Positions 15,627 through 25,469 of a DNA stretch of 64,000 nt are shown one piece after another. Numbering within the stretch: the first letter of the stretch is position 1; each line of letters starts with the position of its first letter. The DNA comes from a virus. The notes beneath the pieces were generated by a model that worked only from the letters and a program-made list of their open reading frames with translations, was not told where the DNA came from and did not search any database. The position numbers were made by a program, and so were the translations under genes. The stretch lies in the IMG/VR virus record IMGVR_UViG_3300032308_002578, positions 1 through 64,000 of that record; one strand, given 5' to 3'.

Positions 15627-18506
15627 ATGCCGGTCGACGGAAACCCTAATAATAAGGTGTGGCAGTCGCCTTCTACGGCGCCGCAACCGACCCAAGACTC
15701 CAGTCTGCCAGCCCGGCTGGTACGGCAAGAAACGGCCTACAGTTCGCCGTTTGCGACGTCTGCGTATGCTGCGCAGATGCGCCCCGTGGCCGACCCGAAC
15801 TGCAACTTGACTGCGTATCGCACCGGTTTTATTGAATCTGGGCGGCTGCTTATCGGGTTCATTATGGACGGTACGGCGATAGCCAACTGCTATCGCGTCC
15901 ATATTGAAAAGGGCGCTGCGCCCATCATTGCCGCTGCCTGTATGCACGGCAGCGGCGTTTGCATGGGCGCCAGCGAGATCACGACCTATGCGCCGGGAAC
16001 GGCTGTAATCGTGATGACTCACGACAACCACTACGAGGGTTATATCCTCGGCGCTGCCCCGAGCGTCTTGGACGTGGGGAACCGCGCTTACCACGACTAT
16101 ATCTCGCAGGCGTCCCGCAAGCGCGTGGACGACGTTCACAAGAAACACCTCAAACAGCCCGATGGCGGGCAGCAGGTCGATTACAGCGCGTGGCGGCCGT
16201 TTGACGCCACACTAGCCAGCGAGTGGGGCGCGATCTCCACGACCGGCATGGGCGTCACGCTGGACGACTTTATGGTTCGCATGTCCGTGAACGAGTTTAC
16301 GGGCGTGTTCGGTTTCTACCACGACTCGTTGTTGCGCGTGACCGGCTACAACATGCAGGTCTGGACGTCCGGTCACGAGCGGGACGCTTTCACAGATCAG
16401 GCTGAATACAACGACGTGCAGGGTTACTCGCCGTACCCGTGGGAGGCGATGGGTTTGATGTCGCCCGGCGTGGAAATGATTCAAGAGTATCAACCCGGCA
16501 CGTATCAGTGCGCATTAGAAAAGCCGTTTTACGCGCACTGGGAAAACCAACACGAATTTCAACAGCCCTATCATCGGACGCAGCAGTTCTACGGTTATCT
16601 CGGCCAAGGTGCGCGCATGCACGTGCATGCGCCGCCGCAATCCGTACCGCGCTGGACATATGAACCCGGACAGCTTGGCGACCCCGGTAAGCCGTACGAT
16701 TCGATTGTTAATTCAAAAGACATCGGCAAAGCAGAGTGCACAGGCGGCGATAAAAAGTTAACAGACCACGAGGTTAAACCCGTCTACGGCCTGCACGAAG
16801 ATAACGTGGGACTGGATGGTCGGCGGTTTATTGCGTCTGCCAAGGGCATCGTGTTGTCTAAGCGCATCCTGCTGCCGTTCCCGCAACGCATCAAACGCCC
16901 CGAAGACGAGAAGGGCGACAATGCCGAAACTAACTACAAAGCCGCCAGCAAGTTCGGCAGCGGGCCTGAGCACAAGATTACCGGCGATATCGAAACTACA
17001 GATTCCGAATGGCCCAACATGCAAAGGGCCGCGGCTGTACTCGACCTGCACGGTTACCTGTTTAATTACGCCGGAATTCATCCGTTCTATTGGCACGCGA
17101 AGGATTACAAGACGTGGGAACAGAGCAATTTGTCGGACGAGGGATACGCTGACGTAAATCAGAAGATTCCGCAGTTCTCTGAATTGCAGGGCTCAATGTA
17201 TTTAAAACAGCCGCAGCCCAAGAAGTGGAACATCGACCACAGGTACAACGAGCAGAACTTCTACGAGTCCGAAAGTTTTATCTCGCTGCTGGAAGACGGC
17301 AGCGTAGTCATCGGCGACGGTTATGGCGCTGAAATCCGCATGGCTGGCGGGTGTTTAACACTTTCGGCCCCGGGCGACGTGTGGGTCAAATCTGGCCGCC
17401 ACGCGCAGATCTGGTCTGGAGCCGACTGCATCTTCCGCGCACACGACAGCGTGGACATCTCGACCACCGAAAAGAGCGTCCGCATCAAGAGCGAGAAGCA
17501 CGTTATGGTGCTGGCTGGCAACGAGGAAAACGACGGCGGCGTGCTCATTGAAAGCCGCTCGAACCGCAAAGACTACGACTTCGAGACGTGCGGCGACGAT
17601 GTCAAGTTCGGCGGCGTGGTTCTGCGCGCGCCCAATTCAAATGTCGTTGGCCTTGGCAACCAGATTTACATGCGCACAGGCGGCGGCGGCATCCAGCCGG
17701 GCGAGATCGTGCTGGACGCCGCAAAGGGCGACAAAGACATCATCACTAAGTCGAACAACTTGTTTAACTACGTCGGGCGTAGCGGGTCCGTATATCACTT
17801 CTTCGGCCAAACAGACTACCAGAAAGCCAACAAGTTTTCGGAGCAGAACACACTGCTGTCTGGCATGGTCGGCACAGAAAAAATGATCGTGGCGGGCGGC
17901 GGCATCTTGAGCGACGGCAGCGTGCTCGTAAAGAAGGGTCACATTCTGACGCAGGCCGCCGATCAGGGCGCGTTCTTCGTCGGCCCGTGCGACGGCGACT
18001 GCCAAGGACAGGTGGGCGCGGCTATCGAAACTATTCGAAATTTAATTGATGACACGTTGCCGCAGTTGGGCGCGCAGATCGACAACAGTCTGCTTGAAAT
18101 GCAGTTCTACGGCGACAAGAAGCCCGGCAACGACCGCGTTATCAACATCATGGAATTCTCGTTCCGCACAGACGAACAATACGCCGTTCCAGACTTCCTA
18201 CTCTATGAAGACCGCTGGCAGCAGATGGCAGACATCGGCGGCCAGACGACCAAGAAGTGGGAAGAAAAGGGCGTGAAGTCGAAAGTGTGCGACAAGACGT
18301 ACCCATTCCCCGGTAAGAAATGGTTAATCGACGAAGATGCGTATGTGCAGCAAGAGTTCAACATTGTCGAATTCCAAGACGGCGGATTCAGGGACGCCGA
18401 TCGTGGCGAGGCTCCGGGGCTGATTGGCGCGTACAGTCAGCCAAAATTTGCGGAGAACAATAAGACAATTATTAACGGGAACTACCCCATCATCGGAAGG
18501 AAGTGA
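15627..18506 (+). CDS. Baseplate central spike protein (VgrG/gp5-like)
   Basis: 959 residues; ATG 15627 with GGTGG upstream. Residues about 70-150 look like an OB-fold region (segments RLLIGFIMD and IVMTHDNHYEGYILG). Residues about 550-740 form a regular run of short alternating strands (for example GDVWVKSGRHAQIWSGAD, then SVDISTTEKSVRIKSEKHV), the signature of an intertwined beta-helix like that of T4 gp5 and VgrG needles. The protein would pierce the outer membrane at the tip of the tail tube. The middle segments (about 200-540) are unassigned. Whether a lytic domain is present cannot be seen. Confidence 0.65.
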   Translation: MPVDGNPNNKVWQSPSTAPQPTQDSSLPARLVRQETAYSSPFATSAYAAQMRPVADPNCNLTAYRTGFIESGRLLIGFIMDGTAIANCYRVHIEKGAAPIIAAACMHGSGVCMGASEITTYAPGTAVIVMTHDNHYEGYILGAAPSVLDVGNRAYHDYISQASRKRVDDVHKKHLKQPDGGQQVDYSAWRPFDATLASEWGAISTTGMGVTLDDFMVRMSVNEFTGVFGFYHDSLLRVTGYNMQVWTSGHERDAFTDQAEYNDVQGYSPYPWEAMGLMSPGVEMIQEYQPGTYQCALEKPFYAHWENQHEFQQPYHRTQQFYGYLGQGARMHVHAPPQSVPRWTYEPGQLGDPGKPYDSIVNSKDIGKAECTGGDKKLTDHEVKPVYGLHEDNVGLDGRRFIASAKGIVLSKRILLPFPQRIKRPEDEKGDNAETNYKAASKFGSGPEHKITGDIETTDSEWPNMQRAAAVLDLHGYLFNYAGIHPFYWHAKDYKTWEQSNLSDEGYADVNQKIPQFSELQGSMYLKQPQPKKWNIDHRYNEQNFYESESFISLLEDGSVVIGDGYGAEIRMAGGCLTLSAPGDVWVKSGRHAQIWSGADCIFRAHDSVDISTTEKSVRIKSEKHVMVLAGNEENDGGVLIESRSNRKDYDFETCGDDVKFGGVVLRAPNSNVVGLGNQIYMRTGGGGIQPGEIVLDAAKGDKDIITKSNNLFNYVGRSGSVYHFFGQTDYQKANKFSEQNTLLSGMVGTEKMIVAGGGILSDGSVLVKKGHILTQAADQGAFFVGPCDGDCQGQVGAAIETIRNLIDDTLPQLGAQIDNSLLEMQFYGDKKPGNDRVINIMEFSFRTDEQYAVPDFLLYEDRWQQMADIGGQTTKKWEEKGVKSKVCDKTYPFPGKKWLIDEDAYVQQEFNIVEFQDGGFRDADRGEAPGLIGAYSQPKFAENNKTIINGNYPIIGRK

Positions 18507-18507
18507 C

Positions 18508-19506
18508 ATGGAACTGGTCGAAAATCCCTACGTCTCCGAATTCACCCGTAAAACGCTGGAGCAGTTCGGGTGGAAGACCAACGACCCGATTCCAGCTTCG
18601 CTGGGCGATCTTTTGGTCAAAATTAAAGAAACGCTGCCGCCACCCAAGCGCGCCGACGTCTTAATTGACGCAGCATCAATGCCGCCCGAGTCAGTCGCCG
18701 AAGTTAAAGAAATGCTGGCCGCGGCCAAAGGCGCCGCGGCAGAATTAGCCAAGCAGCAAGCCAAGCAGCAGGAGGTGGAGAAGATCGCCCCCCATTTGCG
18801 CGCGCAGTACGAAAGCGTGATGAGCCAGTTTGAGATTGTCGATGATCGCGAACAACCCGTTCCCGCCACGCCCACCATTCCGGCAACAGAAAACAAACCC
18901 GCGGAACCGCCGCCACCAGAGCCGACTGCGCCGGCTCCCGCGGCACAGGCGTCCTCCGCGCCGGCAATCTTGCCGTTCTGCCCGCGTTGCGGGTGGGACA
19001 TGATGCAGAAGTTTGAGGTGGTGCCGACGGACCGCGATAAAGAAGATTTTTTGGCTACGATCCTTGGCGGGTCGCGATTTCGCAAGCAGTACGAATTATT
19101 TGGCGGCAAGATCATCGTGACGTTCCGCGGACTGCTAGCCGAAGAAAACAAACTGATCTATCGGCAACTTGTGCTCGACCAGCAAGAGGGCCGCATCGCG
19201 TCCGAGGCTGAGTGGTTTACGCAGTTAATGGATTACCGGCTGTCGTGCTCGCTGGAGGCGATTGCCAGCAACACCGGCAAAGTCATTTCCATCGTGCCCG
19301 AACTGGCCGAGATGCCGGCCGTGCAGGATAAAGAGAAGCCGCTGGCTACGCCGCTCGTAGATCAGTTGAATTTTGTTAATAACACGGTACTGGCGCAAGA
19401 AGTAACAAGGCGCCTCGTCGGCCTGCACCTCCGACAGTTTCAGAGACTTCTTGAAGCACTTGAGGCCATGGCGCTTGAACCAAGTTTTTGGACAGGGATC
19501 GCGTAG
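18508..19506 (+). CDS. Probable tail assembly chaperone, short form
   Basis: 332 residues; ATG 18508 follows GGAAGGAAG. Order: N-terminal helical part (1-120) with an Ala/Lys/Gln coiled coil, a Pro/Ala-rich linker (about 120-150), a zinc-ribbon half (Cys158, Cys161 in FCPRCGWD), then a domain with the pattern RKQYELFGGKIIVTFRGL (about 192-210) and helices to the end. It sits immediately before the tape measure gene and overlaps a second frame in -1 register, the classic arrangement of tail assembly chaperone genes. Such chaperones coat the tape measure during tail assembly and leave the finished virion. T4-type hub-assembly proteins are an alternative. Confidence 0.5.
   Translation: MELVENPYVSEFTRKTLEQFGWKTNDPIPASLGDLLVKIKETLPPPKRADVLIDAASMPPESVAEVKEMLAAAKGAAAELAKQQAKQQEVEKIAPHLRAQYESVMSQFEIVDDREQPVPATPTIPATENKPAEPPPPEPTAPAPAAQASSAPAILPFCPRCGWDMMQKFEVVPTDRDKEDFLATILGGSRFRKQYELFGGKIIVTFRGLLAEENKLIYRQLVLDQQEGRIASEAEWFTQLMDYRLSCSLEAIASNTGKVISIVPELAEMPAVQDKEKPLATPLVDQLNFVNNTVLAQEVTRRLVGLHLRQFQRLLEALEAMALEPSFWTGIA
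19483..19490 (+). other. Candidate programmed -1 frameshift site
   Basis: In the upstream frame the codons are AGT TTT TGG, 15 nt before the stop. A run of five T lets the Phe tRNA on TTT slip back one base and still pair with TTT. Translation then continues in the downstream frame from TTG 19488, giving a product of about 460 residues. The downstream frame is open from 19479. It is not a canonical two-tRNA heptamer, so the claim stays tentative. Confidence 0.4.
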
Positions 19507-19889
19507 CGGCCTATATGGTGCGGGCCGCCGCCTCCGGAGCGTTCGACTACTCCGGTGCCGATCCCCTGAACAAAAACTGGCGAATAAAGCACCGGTTGTT
19601 GCTGTTGGAAATTCACCGGCAAGAAGAGCACCGCCTGCTGGGGCATGTGCATCAGCACTGGTGCGCTTATCTGTCTCATGGCGGGCTGGAGCCGGACAGT
19701 TTCAAGAACGTAAAAGAGTCGACGAGTGGCTCGCTGACCCGGCTGCAGCGCGTCATTTTTCCGTGGGACAGCCAGCCAGAAGTTAAAACCGAATCACCGA
19801 CCGGAAATAGTACAATAGACCCGGAAACACAGCGCTTAATCGACAGATATAAAACAGCGGTCGCCGGCCAACGGCCGGCCGCAGGGTGA
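19488..19889 (+). CDS. Tail assembly chaperone, -1 frame extension
   Basis: 133 residues from TTG 19488, or about 124 if it starts independently at ATG 19515. It lies in the -1 frame relative to the preceding gene and ends 3 bp before the tape measure gene. The sequence is helical with several His/Trp residues (HVHQHWCAYLSHGG) and a disordered end. No SD is well placed for either start, which supports expression by frameshift or reinitiation. It would be the C-terminal part of a long chaperone form that binds the tape measure. Confidence 0.55.
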   Translation: MDRDRVAAYMVRAAASGAFDYSGADPLNKNWRIKHRLLLLEIHRQEEHRLLGHVHQHWCAYLSHGGLEPDSFKNVKESTSGSLTRLQRVIFPWDSQPEVKTESPTGNSTIDPETQRLIDRYKTAVAGQRPAAG

Positions 19890-19892
19890 TTT

Positions 19893-22800
19893 ATGTCAGA
19901 TCAACCGTTTGATTTTAAAAATCCATCGTATTATTCGCCGGGCCAGATTGCGTTCAATAACAACGCAGAAATGTCCCGGCTTATTTCGTTATTCGGCGGC
20001 GGGCTCCTGCAAAACCTTGCCGGGCCGGGCAATTTCATGCCCCACATGACGCCGTCGCAAAACGTTATAGATCAATACATAGCCCGGCAATATCAAAATC
20101 AAACCCGCGCAAGTGAGTTTTACATGGCAGGCGCGGGCAACCAAGATGTTGCCAAGCGCCTACTGGCCCTGCGCACAGCGTCCACGCACAAACCTGCCAC
20201 CGAGTTAAACAGGATGCAGGCCGAGCAGTTTGCCGGGTTTATTAACAATCCTATGACCAAGGCGATCGCAGGCGCCATCATTGGCCCCGAAAACCTTGAA
20301 GCCGCCCTGCACGGACGGAAAGGCGACGTGGCGGGGCTAAATCAGGTCGTCAATCGCATTGGATTTTTTCGTCGCGATCCTTCGGGCGGGCGCCGCATGG
20401 ACGCGCAGTCGCTGGAAGATTTTTCCCGCGGCGTCTACGCGCACCTGTACGACGAGGGTGGCAATCTTAGCGGCGCTGAGCGGGATGCTCGCATCGGCGG
20501 CGGTAGCGTAGAGGATTACAACCAAAAAAATACCGGCGTCCAGCGGCTGAAAAAATTCGCGCGAATGGAAACTAAGAATGTAGTCTCAGACGACGAAATT
20601 GTAAGTCGGATCACTAAGCGTCTCGCCGCGAAAGAACTCGATAACGAGGACGTCAGCGCCGCGTATAAAAAGTACGTTTCTGGCGACGAAAAAGACGTTA
20701 CCAAACAAGCCGAAGCGTTAACCAAATTTGACGACGCCATCAAAGCGCTCGACCAGACTGTTAAGGGCAAGACCACCGACAGAACTGGATTGCTAAAAAA
20801 AGACGAGGTCACCCTCGACCAAACCATCAAACAGGCGCGCGAAAACAGTCTCGGCCAAATGCACGGATTTATGGCCGGACAGATCGGGCAGATGACCGAG
20901 CAAATGTTCCAGCGCGGAATGTTGCCGCAGGCGATCGGTGCGATGTCGCCGGCTGCTCGCGTCAAACTGTTGTCAGACGAACGCGAGCGCGATCCTGAAA
21001 CGCTGCGGCGGCTCGCTGAAGAATTTGGCCACCGCGACCTGATGGCTCGTGACGCCGAGTACGCGAAAATGCTGCCGGCAGATCAGCGCAAAGTATTAAA
21101 TGAAAGAATCGGCGCATCCGGCGGATATCAAGACAAATTAACCAACGTTTTTAATGCTGTTGACGAGTTCAACGCCGGTAATCGAACAGACGTGCAGCAA
21201 ATTGAAAAGATGGAAGGCTTCGACGCCGTTGCCGGTAACGTCGACGCCAAGCGTAGCGCCGCGGCTATTAAGAAGTACACCGGGGCTGTCGCCGCTGTGC
21301 GCGAGATCTTCGGCGAAAACGGCAACCCCAATGCGCCGATGCCCGCGCTGTTGGCAGCCCTTGACCACCTGAGTCAAGGCGCCATGGGGCAAATGGACCC
21401 CAAACAGATTGAAACAGCCTTGCGAGCAATGCAGCAAACAGCCCGAGAGTCTGGCATTGGTTTCGAGCAGATGGCCGCGATGGCAGCCCAAATGGGCGGC
21501 ATGGGTGACATGCTGGGTATTTCTAAATCCCAGACAATGCACAACCAAGTAAACGCCATGGCCATGATCAAGACCATGCGTGACGACGGAGCCTTTTCGC
21601 GGCCGGTGTTTGGCAGCCTAAATCAAGCGGAAGCGACACAATTTGCGGCGCAGCAACAACAAGCCGCGACGGCCAGCGACAACGGCCGCATGATGGCGGG
21701 GTTCGCGGGCATATACAAAACATCACCGAACTCGTTCAAGATAAAAGACAAAAACGGCGCAGAGGTTGACAGTGAATTCGCCAAAGCCATGCAGGCATAC
21801 CTAGATGAATCTTCGGGTGGTGAGTACGAATTCAATGGTGTTAAGAAAAACGTCTATAAGTTGCTGGGCGAAGGCGGGCCGCAGGCAGTGCTGTCGTTGT
21901 TTAAACAAACCGGCGGCACCGAAGCCGAAGCCGCAGCAGCATTTAGGAATCCAAATAACCAGCAATTTGCCAATAAGATTAACGGCGTATTACAGTCGCA
22001 GAAATACGAAATGCTGCGCGATATAAATAACGCGGCCGTGCGTGGCAAACTTGAAACGCAACTGGAAGCCGCCAGAAAAGCCAATCCGGGGTCAGAACTT
22101 TCGAAACTCGATACTGAAGCAGTGGCCAACACGACAGGCAGCGCGCTAACCGAGTTAATTTTTGAATCGTCCGACAAACCGCACGACGAGCAAATCAAGC
22201 ACATTCGCGAAAACATGGTCCCGACGCTCAAGTCGTCGTTTATGGCCAGCGGGATCGCCGAACCGGAAGCCGAGCGGCTCGCGCATCAGGCCGCAGCCGC
22301 CTACATGGGTTCCGGCAACGCAGAGAGCCAGAATCGTGCCATTAATGAAATGGTTAACGAAGCGAACGCATTTGTATTCGACGAGTCTGGTAAAACAATG
22401 GCGGCGCATCATTTGGTGCACGGTAAGAATCGCGCGGTCAGGAGCGCGAAAGAAGCGCTCAGATCTCAAAATATCGCGCAGCGCAAGTCTGAAGCCGGGC
22501 TGAACTTTAACTCGCCCGTACTGGCCGGCGTATCAGACTATCTGCTTGAAATGGGCGAGAAGGGCGGAAACGTCACGCAAGAAGGGCTATTCAAAGCGCT
22601 ATTCAAAGCCATTCCAGAGCAAGATCTGCGCGACAAATATAGCGCCGGTATGGAAACTGGGCTTAACGCGCTGCAAGAGCAAATCAACGCGCTGAGCGTT
22701 ACAGAAAAGACTATTGGCGATCTCGGCACGGCCAGCAAGTCCGACAACGCGGCTGAGGCTGAAACTGCGCTAAGCCGGCTGAAAAAACTTGCTGGCGTTA

Positions 22801-23879
22801 AAGACGACACAAAAATTATCAGCGACAGCGAGGTCAAGCGCAGGCAAACCGACAAAGCGACCGAGGCGCTCACCGACGACAAAAAGGTCACAGAACTTTA
22901 CAAGCGGTTCGTCAATGGCGGTGCGGACACGACAATTTCACTGGCGGAACAGCGAAAGCAGTTGCTGGTCAGGGCCGACGTGCTGCAAGAGTTGGGCGGT
23001 AACGGCGTGGCCGAAGGCGAAATGTCGCACGGACAATTGTTAGCTCAATCCCTCGAAAAAGGGATCGGACAGGCGCACTGGAACAATACTGCACAGCAAA
23101 ACGAGCAACGTGAGCGTGCGCGCCGCGTTATGAGTGGTACGTTCAACGCCGCAAACGACGAAAGCGTGCTGGCGTCTACGGTCTACGAGGCGCTGACCCT
23201 CGCCGGCATCGATCCGACAAAGAAAGACGATAAGGGGCAAACGGCCGCAGAAAAAATCGCCGGGCTCGCCGGCAGAAACGCGGTCGACGATGGCGAGGAC
23301 GAAGGGCATAAAAATAATCTAACAACTGCGCTTTCTGAATTGGGGATCAGTGACGAAAAGCAGCAAAGCGTTTTCGAGAATATCCGACTTGGTAATAGGA
23401 TTGATCTCGGCGGCACAATCGGCGACGCGCAGCAGGCAGCCGCCGGGGCTGAAAATACAGCGCAGCAGATATCGCAGCAAATTGCCAACGCCAGTATCGC
23501 CGCGACAAGCGTGACGATTAACGCAGATAAAGTCGAAGGTGGAAAATCGGCTACCGACGCTGCGGCAAACGATCCGGCGGCAAACGCCCTGCCCGGATCT
23601 GCCAGCGGTGACAGGGGTGCCGCAGGTAGTACAGCGGCTGGTGCTGCGGGAAGCGCCAGCGCCGCCGCCCAAAACACGACGGAAGCATCCAAGACAGTGG
23701 CGCCTGCGCCGCCGCCTGCGCCCGGCGGTCCGGGCGGTGGCGGGCAAGAATTAACCGTATCGGGCGAATTGCGTATTACGAATCTTGAAAAAGGCATACT
23801 GCAAGTAATGGGCAAAAATAAACAACCGACGGCGACGCCCGGCGGCGGCTCGCCCATATACGGCGCGACACAGCAATAA
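19893..23879 (+). CDS. Tape measure protein
   Basis: 1328 residues; ATG 19893 follows AGGGTG. It is the longest tail-module protein, almost wholly helical, and rich in Ala, Gln, Lys, Glu and Asn, with a Gly/Ala/Pro-rich tail (about 1210-1310). It sits between the chaperone-like pair and the baseplate genes. Tape measures fix tail length at roughly 0.15 nm per residue, so a tail near 200 nm is expected if the whole chain is extended. I see no long transmembrane block and no clear peptidase or lysozyme motif. The role follows from length, composition and position. Confidence 0.75.
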   Translation: MSDQPFDFKNPSYYSPGQIAFNNNAEMSRLISLFGGGLLQNLAGPGNFMPHMTPSQNVIDQYIARQYQNQTRASEFYMAGAGNQDVAKRLLALRTASTHKPATELNRMQAEQFAGFINNPMTKAIAGAIIGPENLEAALHGRKGDVAGLNQVVNRIGFFRRDPSGGRRMDAQSLEDFSRGVYAHLYDEGGNLSGAERDARIGGGSVEDYNQKNTGVQRLKKFARMETKNVVSDDEIVSRITKRLAAKELDNEDVSAAYKKYVSGDEKDVTKQAEALTKFDDAIKALDQTVKGKTTDRTGLLKKDEVTLDQTIKQARENSLGQMHGFMAGQIGQMTEQMFQRGMLPQAIGAMSPAARVKLLSDERERDPETLRRLAEEFGHRDLMARDAEYAKMLPADQRKVLNERIGASGGYQDKLTNVFNAVDEFNAGNRTDVQQIEKMEGFDAVAGNVDAKRSAAAIKKYTGAVAAVREIFGENGNPNAPMPALLAALDHLSQGAMGQMDPKQIETALRAMQQTARESGIGFEQMAAMAAQMGGMGDMLGISKSQTMHNQVNAMAMIKTMRDDGAFSRPVFGSLNQAEATQFAAQQQQAATASDNGRMMAGFAGIYKTSPNSFKIKDKNGAEVDSEFAKAMQAYLDESSGGEYEFNGVKKNVYKLLGEGGPQAVLSLFKQTGGTEAEAAAAFRNPNNQQFANKINGVLQSQKYEMLRDINNAAVRGKLETQLEAARKANPGSELSKLDTEAVANTTGSALTELIFESSDKPHDEQIKHIRENMVPTLKSSFMASGIAEPEAERLAHQAAAAYMGSGNAESQNRAINEMVNEANAFVFDESGKTMAAHHLVHGKNRAVRSAKEALRSQNIAQRKSEAGLNFNSPVLAGVSDYLLEMGEKGGNVTQEGLFKALFKAIPEQDLRDKYSAGMETGLNALQEQINALSVTEKTIGDLGTASKSDNAAEAETALSRLKKLAGVKDDTKIISDSEVKRRQTDKATEALTDDKKVTELYKRFVNGGADTTISLAEQRKQLLVRADVLQELGGNGVAEGEMSHGQLLAQSLEKGIGQAHWNNTAQQNEQRERARRVMSGTFNAANDESVLASTVYEALTLAGIDPTKKDDKGQTAAEKIAGLAGRNAVDDGEDEGHKNNLTTALSELGISDEKQQSVFENIRLGNRIDLGGTIGDAQQAAAGAENTAQQISQQIANASIAATSVTINADKVEGGKSATDAAANDPAANALPGSASGDRGAAGSTAAGAAGSASAAAQNTTEASKTVAPAPPPAPGGPGGGGQELTVSGELRITNLEKGILQVMGKNKQPTATPGGGSPIYGATQQ

Positions 23880-23893
23880 TAAAGGTAATTAGT

Positions 23894-24484
23894 ATGTCAC
23901 TCGTATTTACTCCCTGCGCCGGCGTCGTCGAGATCAAACGCACGTGGTGTGGCGACGACACATTTTTCACTCTCAAAGTAGACGGACAAGAAATTAACGG
24001 CATTGCTACCGGCATTGAAATTGAAATGTCCGGCAATTATCAGTTCCAGCACACGGTCAACAATTTCATCTATTTTTATGCGTTTGGTGACCGCATTGGC
24101 TCGATCAATGTTACGGGTATTGGCTTCGTAAAAGGTTGCGGTAGCTCGCGCTGGAACAATATTTTCGACGTGCAGAAAAAAGGCGAACTGCTGCAATTGT
24201 ATGATTATTACATGCAGCATCGAGCCGCGGCCAGCGGTAACAAATCGTCGAAATTAACCATCTCTAGCGCGGACGGCGGCACCAAAACACTGCGCGGGTT
24301 TTTAACCGGTATGCGCATGGACATCAAAGCCACGGAAGCACTCGGCACTGTTGGTTACTGGACGTTCCGCTTCGAAGTTATTCCCGAAAGACCAAACACC
24401 GCTTTTCGCTTTCCTGTCGCTTTCGGGCCCGGCGGCAATGCGTCAAGCGGCGCCGGTGCAACAGACGTTGGAATAGGTAGATAG
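23894..24484 (+). CDS. Tube-like baseplate protein (possible tube initiator)
   Basis: 196 residues; ATG 23894 after AAAGG. Beta-rich with features of tube-type folds: strand-turn-strand segments around residues 10-80, a central helix (KKGELLQLYDYYMQHRAAA, about 97-115), and a further strand pair with a GYWTFRFEVIPE ending near 155-170. The last 25 residues are Gly/Ala-rich. Contractile phages encode tube-like hub-proximal proteins that nucleate tube growth on the baseplate. Its place right after the tape measure fits that job. I rate the fold more likely than the exact role. Confidence 0.5.
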   Translation: MSLVFTPCAGVVEIKRTWCGDDTFFTLKVDGQEINGIATGIEIEMSGNYQFQHTVNNFIYFYAFGDRIGSINVTGIGFVKGCGSSRWNNIFDVQKKGELLQLYDYYMQHRAAASGNKSSKLTISSADGGTKTLRGFLTGMRMDIKATEALGTVGYWTFRFEVIPERPNTAFRFPVAFGPGGNASSGAGATDVGIGR

Positions 24485-24485
24485 C

Positions 24486-25469
24486 ATGATCAACCACGCG
24501 CGCACCCTGCTGCTGAACGTCAGCCCGCAGAAAAACCAACGACAAGACGCCGGCTATGAATACATGTCAGCCGCGTTTTGGCCCAGTACGTTGTCGCCCG
24601 CGCTCGCCGCGGTCTACAAGATCCTGTTCGGTCGCCAGCCAGACATGTACTTCTTGAATCTGCGCGCCCGCGAACTGCTCACGTATGTTCACCAAACGGA
24701 ACTGGCTGACTACGTTTACAAACTCGACCCGCGCGTCACGTATTGGCCGACGACAGACGCTGCGTTTTTTGAAAACGCCAAGGCGACACTGGTCGTCACG
24801 CAAACTGTCGGGCCGCCGCTGCCGCTGAACTGGGGCGGCGGTTTCGTTGCCAGTAACTCGCTGGGCGTCACCACGAAGCAATTTGAGATCACAGCCAGCA
24901 ACACAGACGCCATCTACATAAGCATCCGTGATCTAAACAGCCTTACCGCGCCGCAGGTTACACTGCTGCCCGATCCGATGCAGCCGCCCACGATTCCGTT
25001 GCCTGAGACAAACCTGCAGTTCAAATTCAACCCGCAGGTTACGACCGAAGTCTACGCCACACTAACCGAACTCGAACAACTGCTTATTCTGGAGCAGTAC
25101 GACGCGGAAATCGGACTCGGGCTTGATCCGGCCGTGATCGTGCAACCGCAGCCGCCGGCAATGCCGTTTAAAGAGCGGCGGCCTATCTTGCGCATGACAG
25201 GGCAGTCGCTGCCCCAAGGCGTAGACACAGCCAAGTGGCTCGTGACAGCGCGCGCAAACCCACAACCAGCAATTACCTCGGTCCTGCCTGTGTTAGAGAT
25301 TCTGGGTGAACCGTTGTTTCTAGAGTTGTTTGGCGTTGCGCCCGTTGAGCCGTACGCTACCTTTAAAAACCTGTGGTTTGACCACCCGTTGTCCGCGTAT
25401 CGACTGGCTGGGCTTGTGCTGGCATTTATTTACCGAGCCGAGGAACTGCGAAAGGCAAATGATGGCTGA
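24486..25469 (+). CDS. Baseplate-module protein, unknown function
   Basis: 327 residues, starting one base after the previous stop codon. Helical N-terminus (to about 70), a beta-rich middle with many Pro/Thr/Gln (about 95-180), and a helical C-terminus ending in FIYRAEELRKANDG. No recognised motif. It overlaps the hub gene by 8 bp, so the two are probably translationally coupled and made in matching amounts. A hub or inner-baseplate role is the natural guess. Confidence 0.6.
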   Translation: MINHARTLLLNVSPQKNQRQDAGYEYMSAAFWPSTLSPALAAVYKILFGRQPDMYFLNLRARELLTYVHQTELADYVYKLDPRVTYWPTTDAAFFENAKATLVVTQTVGPPLPLNWGGGFVASNSLGVTTKQFEITASNTDAIYISIRDLNSLTAPQVTLLPDPMQPPTIPLPETNLQFKFNPQVTTEVYATLTELEQLLILEQYDAEIGLGLDPAVIVQPQPPAMPFKERRPILRMTGQSLPQGVDTAKWLVTARANPQPAITSVLPVLEILGEPLFLELFGVAPVEPYATFKNLWFDHPLSAYRLAGLVLAFIYRAEELRKANDG

